Assembly: GCA_964036295.1 (NCBI GenBank)
Contig: OZ038463.1
Coordinates: forward strand, 34,487,295 to 34,551,294
Source: Plumapathes pennacea
Taxonomy: Eukaryota > Cnidaria > Anthozoa > Antipatharia > Myriopathidae
DNA: 64,000 bases
Direction: 5' to 3'
The translations under genes were made by a program, and so were the position numbers. The notes beneath the pieces are model-generated. The model was given only the letters and a program-made list of their open reading frames with translations, made no database searches and was not told where the DNA came from. This document shows positions 59,301-64,000 of the stretch, one piece after another (position 1 is the stretch's first letter; the number at the start of each line of letters is the position of its first letter).

Positions 59301-62300
59301 GCAACAGTAAGCAAGAGGTTGAGGAACAGGAATCTGCCCTCCAAAGTCAAAGACCAGTGCGCGTGAGAAAACCCCGGACCGGTATGGTGAATGGGTTTTA
59401 AGCAATCTGCAACAGATCACAACCCGCCTTCAGATGCTCAAGGACAGGCAGACTATGGAAAGGGATAAGAAATAAGGAAACTAAGGCCGAAATTGTTAAA
59501 GAAAGCGAAAGCATTAAGAAAATCTTAAAATCTTCAGACGTTATTTTTTTTATTAGATTTTTGTGATTGGTTTATATACTGAACTCATTAAGTGACTCTG
59601 TTACGGCCGTTAGTTATAGACCCTGAATCAGGAGATTTACGCCTTTCTAAGAGAGAGGATGATGTAACAAAAGTGACTCTCCGTGTGCCTTACACGATAA
59701 AAAAACGAGAGGCACGTGTCCCGAAGTTGTGTGTGTGGCGAGCAAGCGAGTTGTTGCCCACGTGTAGCGAAAACGGCGAGTAAAATTACAGCAGTACGCG
59801 ACTTTGTGAGTTTTATTACATTTGTATGTCACATCGTAAATACCTCGACCGTTTTGAATGTCGGAAGAAGTAAACGACCAAATAGGTGTTGCAAGAACAA
59901 CAACAACAACAAAGTCAACAACAACAATAGGAAGTTGAGGTTGATTATTTCAAACCCGTTATTTAAGGAACATTAAACAACAATAGGAACAACACAGTGA
60001 TTAACATAAACAATATTGCAGGCAAAACGAGTTACAAATGTCTGTACATACCTCTGGAAAATGAGTTCGAAGGATCCTCTCTGGAAGGATCCTGAGTGGG
60101 TTCTGAAGAACAAATATCGTTGTTAAGTTCTTTCTTATCCGTAGGATTATTAAGGGTAACGTTTTAGCATTGTTTATATAAATCTACTACTGCTACTACT
60201 ATTACTACTACTACTATTAGTACTGTGATTACTGATATATGCGGTTGCATTTGTTGTTTTTTTAATTGTTTCTGTGTGGGAGTCTTTTATGTTTAGTAAT
60301 TATCGGCTTTATTTGAACAAAAGAAAGGAGTGAGACGATCAAAAGTTAGGATTAACAAACGGCTCCTCTCTGCCTAGCGAGATCCGGGCCACACGGCCTC
60401 CAAATGGAAAATGATCAAAATCACACAGCACATGTTAAGCCAGCAACAGGATCATTTGTTGTGATAACCCGGACGAGAAAATGGTTACATTGTTTTAAAC
60501 CTTTTAGGGTAATAAAAAACAGAGGGATGCGTTTGCATCTTTACATTTGCACGTTTAAGTCATTTTATTACTCTTTGTACAGTAACAGATATCTTTGAAA
60601 GGATTAAGCCTATACGGTTATCAGCTGCTGTGCGACTTACTTATTTTATCGTGAACATATAGATACGTGTCCTTCACAGCGAAACCAACCGCATTACCCA
60701 CAATGCATGTGTATCGTCCGCTGACGTTTAGCAGGAAAAAATAAAACTGACGAGTAAAAATACAGCTGTATTGCACGACTTTTCATGCAATAAATTATTT
60801 ATTATACGACAAACGAAGCAGGGGAAACGTTCTCGCCGCACGCAAAAATGGAACAAAAAATGACGCGTTCGTAAGCGACTGTTAAATAGGTGTTGCAACA
60901 ACAACAACAACAGCAACAACAACTACAACAACGTCAACAACAATAATAGGAAATTGAGGTTGATTACTTCAAACCCGTTATTTAAAGAACATTAAACAAC
61001 AATAGGAACAACACAATAATCAACATAAACAATTTTGAAGGCAAAACGAGTTACAAATGTTTGTACATACCTCTGGAAGATGATTTCGAAGGATCCTGAG
61101 TGGGTTCTGAAGAACAAATATCGTTATTAAGTTCTTTCTTATCCGTAGGATTATTAAGGGTTTGTAGTAGTGTTTATAGAAATCTGCTACTGCTACTACT
61201 ATTACTACTACTACAAGTACTGTGATTACTAATATATGCGGCTGCATCTGTTGTTTTTCTCATTGTTTCTGTGTGGGAGTCTTTTATGTTTAGTAATTAT
61301 CGGCTTTATTTGAAGAAAAGAAAGGAGTGATGCGATCAAAAGTTAGGATTAACAAACGGCTCCTCTCTGCCTAGCGAGATCCGGGCCACACGGCCTCCAA
61401 ATGGAAAATGATCAAAATCACACAGCACATGTTAAGCCAGCAACAGGATCATTTGTTGTGATAACCCGAAGGAGAAAATGGTTACATTGTTTTAAACCTT
61501 TTAGGGTAAAGGGAGGGATGCGTTTGCATCTTTACATTTGCACGTTTAAGTCATTTTATTACTCTTTGTACAGGAACAGATATCTTTGAAAGGATTAAGC
61601 CTATACGGTTATCAGCTGCTGTGCGACTTACTTATTTTATCGTGAACATATAGATACGTGTCCTTCATAGCATAACCAACCGCATTACCCACAATGCATG
61701 TGTATCGTCCGTTGACGTTTAGCAGGAAAAAATAAAACTGACCAGTAAAAATACAGCTGTATTGCACGACTTTTCGTGCAATAAATTATTTATTATACGA
61801 CAAACGAAGCAGGGGAAACGTTCTCGCCGCACGCAAAATGGAACAAAAAATGACGCGTTCGTAAGCGACTGTTAAATAGGTGTTGCAACAACAACAACAA
61901 CAACAACAACAACTACAACGTCAACAACAACAATAGGAAATTGAGGTTGATTACTTCAAACCCATTATTTAAAGAACATTAAACAACAATAGGAGCAATA
62001 CAATAATCAACATAAACAATATTGTAGGCGAAACGAGTTACAAATGTCTGTACATACCTGTGGAAGATGATTTCGAAGGACCCTGAGTGGGTTCTGAAGA
62101 ACAAATATCGTTATTAAGTTCTTTCTTATCCGTAGGATTATTAAGGGTTTTTAGTAGTGTTTATATAAATCTGCTACTGCTACTACTATTACTACTACTG
62201 CAAGTACTGTGATTACGGATATATGCGGCTGCATCTGTTGTTTTTCTCATTGTTTCTGTGTGGGAGTCTTTTATATTTAGTAATTATCGGCTTTATTTGA

Positions 62301-64000
62301 AGAAAAGAAAGGAGTGATGCGATCAAAAGTTAGGATTAACAAACGGCTCCTCTCTGCCTAGCGAGATCCGGGCCACACGGCCTCCAAAGGGAAAATGATC
62401 AAAATCACACAGCACATGTTAAGCCAGCAACAGGATTATCTGTTGTGATAACCCGGACGAGAAAATGGTTACATTGTTTTAAACCTTTTAAGGTATTAAA
62501 AAACAGAGGGATGCGTCTGCATCTTTACATTTGCACGTTTAAGTCATTTTATTACTCTTTGTACAGGAACAGATATCTTTGAAAGGGTTAAGCCTATACG
62601 GTTATCAGCTGCTGTGCGACTTACTTATTTTATCGTGAACATATAGATACGTGTCCTTCATAGCATAACCAACCGCATTACCCACAATGCATGTGTATCG
62701 TCCGTTGACGTTTAGCAGGAAAAAATAAAACTGACCAGTAAAAATACAGCTGTATTGCACGACTTTTCGTGCAATAAATTATTTATTATACGACAAACGA
62801 AGCAGGGGAAACGTTCTCGCCGCACGCAAAGTGGAACAAAAAATGACGCGTTCGTAAGCGACTGTTAAATAGGTGTTGCAACAACAACAACAACAACAAC
62901 AACAACAACTACAACGTCAACAACAACAATAGGAAATTGAGGTTGATTACTTCAAACCCATTATTTAAAGAACATTAAAAAACAATAGGAACAACACAAA
63001 TATCAACATAAACAATATTGTAGGCGAAACGAGTTACAAATGTCTGTACATACCTGTGGAAGATGATTTCGAAGGACCCTGAGTGGGTTCTGAAGAACAA
63101 ATATCGTTATTAATTTTTTTCTTATCCGTAGGATTATTAAGGGTTTTTAGTAGTGTTTATATAAATCTGCTACTGCTACTACTATTACTACTACTGCAAG
63201 TACTGTGATTACGGATATATGCGGCTGCATCTGTTGTTTTTCTCATTGTTTCTGTGTGGGAGTCTTTTATATTTAGTAATTATCGGCTTTAATTGAAGAA
63301 AAGAAAGGAGTGATGCGATCAAAAGTTAGGATTAACAAACGGCTCCTCTCTGCCTAGCGAGATCCGGGCCACACGGCCTCCAAAGGGAAAATGATCAAAA
63401 TCACACAGCACATGTTAAGCCAGCAACAGGATTATCTGTTGTGATAACCCGGACGAGAAAATGGTTACATTGTTTTAAACCTTTTAAGGTATTAAAAAAC
63501 AGAGGGATGCGTCTGCATCTTTACATTTGCACGTTTAAGTCATTTTATTACTCTTTGTACAGGAACCGATATCTTTGAAAGGGTTAAGCCTATACGGTTT
63601 TCAGCTGCTGAGCGACTTACTTATTTTATCGTGAACATATAGATACGTGTCCTTCATAGCATAACCAACCGCATTCCCCACAATGCATGTGTATCGTCCG
63701 TTGACGTTTAGCAGGAAAAAATAAAACTGACGAGTAAAAATACAGCTGTATTGCACGACTTTTCGTGCAATAAATTATTTATTATACGACAAACGAAGCA
63801 GGGGAAACGTTCTCGCCGCACGCAAAATGGAACAAAAAATGACGCGTTCGTAAGCGACTGTTAAATAGGTGTTGCAACAACAACAACAACAACAACAACT
63901 ACAACGTCAACAACAACAATAGGAAATTGAGGTTGATTACTTCAAGCCCATTATTTAAAGAACATTAAACAACAATAGGAGCAATACAATAATCAACATA
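50332..64000 (-). CDS. FGF-receptor-like receptor tyrosine kinase, copy 3, with tandem ectodomain exon array (5' end beyond window)
   Basis: Exons in transcription order after the array: 56228-56077 (membrane helix, [20 protein letters not shown]), 55362-55074, 54690-54580, 54090-53903, 53614-53492, 53002-52935, 52769-52729, 52345-52246, 50431-50332. All match copy 1 in length except the membrane exon (152 against 158 nt), and all frames are open. Gly loop, [27 protein letters not shown] and DVWSFG motifs are intact, so the kinase should be active. Linker exons at 60102-60052 and homologues join in phase 1 to the membrane exon. The domain-III-like Ig half-exons lie at 60746-60641 and homologues. 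The signal peptide and first Ig exons must lie beyond 64000. A gypsy element and a nested MITE sit in its introns. Confidence 0.82.
50634..51949. mobile_element. MITE (TGCCTGGCAAAAC ends) split by a 1.1-kb element
   Basis: Outer MITE ends tggcctggcaaacctacgac and cttgttttgccaggca are as in the unsplit copy at 46748-46946. The interior jumps from gtgtccttcga (50683) to atgtttccagggtgg (51787), which are contiguous in that copy. Confidence 0.8.
50684..51786. mobile_element. 1,103-bp element with 21-bp perfect inverted ends, carrying a gene-like frame
   Basis: Ends CATGGCCAGAAATACGGAAC(C) and the exact inverse. The interior has + strand frames: one gives [20 protein letters not shown] then [13 protein letters not shown] (about 51249-51360); another, in a different frame, gives [20 protein letters not shown] then [14 protein letters not shown] (about 51410-51530). 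I recognise no transposase. The frames may be a captured host gene piece or a small decayed transposase. Confidence 0.7.
54094..54145 (-). mobile_element. Copy-3 counterpart of the bare poly(A) insertion
   Basis: T26 run (about 54106-54131) between gaggaaacaatg and aaggaaacaatg, just upstream of kinase exon 54090-53903 on the gene strand. It is longer than the T16 in copy 1. Confidence 0.75.
56524..56694 (+). repeat. 5' LTR, 171 bp
   Basis: Bounded by TGT...ACA. Compared with the 3' LTR it has an extra segment (gtataggactt) near position 20 and a few substitutions. Confidence 0.85.
56732..57710 (+). pseudogene. gag of the gypsy element, frameshifted
   Basis: Starts at ATG 56732. The first part (to TGA 57068-57070) continues in another frame from about 57066 ([20 protein letters not shown]) through the capsid-like segment and a coiled coil ([20 protein letters not shown]). 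A zinc knuckle follows at about 57569-57610 with an extra base in it: [11 protein letters not shown]. The single-base shift and the damaged knuckle mean no intact Gag is encoded. Confidence 0.8.
57725..59223 (+). pseudogene. Integrase region of the gypsy element, with stops and a frameshift
   Basis: The zinc-binding HHCC part ([11 protein letters not shown] ... [13 protein letters not shown]) is crossed by a frameshift near 58013. The catalytic core shows the first Asp in IHIDIVGPL (about 58175), the second in HSDQGRNFE (about 58360) and the Glu in [12 protein letters not shown] (about 58460). Stops occur at 58401 and 58745. A GPY/F-type module ([13 protein letters not shown]) lies near 58885. 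Confidence 0.82.
59663..59820 (+). repeat. 3' LTR, 158 bp
   Basis: Matches the 5' LTR apart from the missing ~11-bp segment and a shorter GT run. Confidence 0.85.
60052..60102 (-). CDS. Linker exon, array unit 1 (51 nt)
   Basis: Acceptor ttcttcag, donor GTATGT. In phase 1 it reads [17 protein letters not shown]. It joins in frame to the membrane exon 56228-56077. It is 15 nt longer than the other units because of an internal direct repeat (GATCCT). Confidence 0.65.
60641..60746 (-). CDS. Ig second-half exon, array unit 1 (106 nt)
   Basis: Acceptor ctcgtcag, donor GTAAGT. Reads [18 protein letters not shown] then [17 protein letters not shown]. The G-x-Y-x-C-x-x-G-N-x-[IV]-G-F pattern resembles the IIIb/IIIc half of FGFR Ig domain III. 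Enters in phase 0 and leaves in phase 1. A second possible acceptor (aaacgtcag) would shorten it to 80 nt with phase 2 entry. Confidence 0.65.
61071..61106 (-). CDS. Linker exon, array unit 2 (36 nt)
   Basis: Phase 1-1; [12 protein letters not shown]. Splice signals as in unit 1. Confidence 0.6.
61632..61737 (-). CDS. Ig second-half exon, array unit 2 (106 nt)
   Basis: Open and same length as unit 1. Differs by S to N (NVNGRYTC), F to Y and V to M (AVGYAMKD). Acceptor ctggtcag, donor GTAAGT. Confidence 0.62.
62058..62093 (-). CDS. Linker exon, array unit 3 (36 nt)
   Basis: As unit 2 with minor changes (Q-GPS type codons). Donor GTATGT intact. Confidence 0.6.
62625..62730 (-). CDS. Ig second-half exon, array unit 3 (106 nt)
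   Basis: Same protein as unit 2. Splice sites intact. Confidence 0.62.
63054..63089 (-). CDS. Linker exon, array unit 4 (36 nt)
   Basis: Same as unit 3 by eye. Confidence 0.6.
63621..63726 (-). CDS. Ig second-half exon, array unit 4 (106 nt)
   Basis: Same protein as unit 2, with a synonymous Gly change. Acceptor ctcgtcag and donor GTAAGT intact. Confidence 0.62.

Larger units (their letters stand above)
56524..59820 (+). mobile_element. Ty3/gypsy LTR retrotransposon, internally deleted, TTTG target duplication
   Basis: Two LTRs start TGTAA and end TTACA. TTTG lies on both sides (56520-56523, 59821-59824), and the homologous intron of kinase copy 1 (about 31050) has one TTTG and no insert. 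Order: LTR, likely primer-binding site ttggcagcggaccgggac, gag, integrase, purine tract aagagagaggatga, LTR. Protease, reverse transcriptase and RNase H are missing between about 57660 and 57720. The element is antisense to the host kinase gene. Confidence 0.9.
59883..64000 (-). repeat. Tandem array of ~1-kb units inside FGFR-like kinase copy 3
   Basis: Units begin at the CAA tract (taggtgttgcaa) near 59884, 60889, 61880, 62872 and 63866. Linker exons start 1019, 987 and 996 bp apart. Units 2-4 are almost identical; unit 1 is more diverged. Each contains, on the gene strand, a 106-nt Ig half-exon then a Pro/Ser/Thr linker exon, and CTG/TAC-type short repeats. The intron part next to the linker matches 31080-31245 of copy 1, where array and linker are absent. 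The array continues past the right edge. Confidence 0.9.

Noticed and set aside
60404-60598. A + strand 60-65 codon frame repeated in array units (also 61401-61589)
   Set aside because: Its middle is changed by a non-triplet indel between units 1 and 2 and it is closed or altered in units 3-4. It has no domain and lies antisense to the receptor intron.

Overview
This is nuclear DNA of an animal. It has intron-bearing genes with GT-AG splice sites and dense, mostly decayed transposable elements. The gene families (a UPF0606/KIAA1549 protein, dynein regulatory complex protein 10, an FGF-receptor-like tyrosine kinase) are metazoan. The mix of Helitrons, THAP-transposase, Ulp1-protease and P2X7-C-terminus-like fragments and TTAA MITEs suggests a cnidarian, probably an anthozoan such as a stony coral. 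That assignment is inference; no species can be named from the sequence alone.

Layout. (1) 1-7.8 kb: the 3' eleven coding exons of a KIAA1549-like single-pass membrane protein on the + strand. (2) 8.0-9.7 kb: a dispersed repeat, R, which recurs at 15.0-18.8 and 43.3-44.5 kb. (3) 9.98-13.7 kb: a complete five-exon IQCD/DRC10 gene (+) for a cilium/flagellum axoneme protein. (4) 14.6-21.7 kb: a 7,075-bp TIR transposon with 21-bp subterminal repeats and an AATT duplication, itself filled with nested elements. (5) 21.8-33.1 kb: an FGFR-like receptor tyrosine kinase on the - strand, with signal peptide, one Ig domain, membrane segment and kinase. Its introns carry two Helitrons whose empty sites survive in a duplicate copy. 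(6) 33.6-45.4 kb: a transposon graveyard with a decayed THAP transposase, a P2X7-C-terminal-like fragment between inverted repeats, a Ulp1-like protease fragment, MITEs, a ~130-bp satellite and a Penelope-like RT fragment. (7) 45.65-47.36 kb: an old partial duplicate holding the last two kinase exons. (8) 47.76-64 kb: a younger duplicate holding a broken IQCD copy and a second FGFR-like gene running off the right edge. A Ty3/gypsy element sits in one of its introns.

Main observation. In the right-hand kinase gene, upstream of the transmembrane exon, a ~1-kb unit is repeated in tandem at least four times, with a fifth starting at the window edge. Each unit has two candidate exons with intact splice sites. 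One is 106 nt and encodes the second half of an Ig domain resembling FGFR domain III. The other is a 51- or 36-nt Pro/Ser/Thr linker. The 106-nt exon enters in phase 0 and leaves in phase 1, so two copies cannot be spliced in series without a frameshift. The linker is phase 1-1 and fits directly onto the membrane exon. This looks like an expanded set of alternative ligand-domain exons, in the same part of the receptor as the vertebrate FGFR IIIb/IIIc choice.

The duplicates act as built-in empty-site controls. They show exact insertion points for two Helitrons, the 7-kb TIR element, an LTR retrotransposon and a 1.1-kb element inserted inside a MITE.
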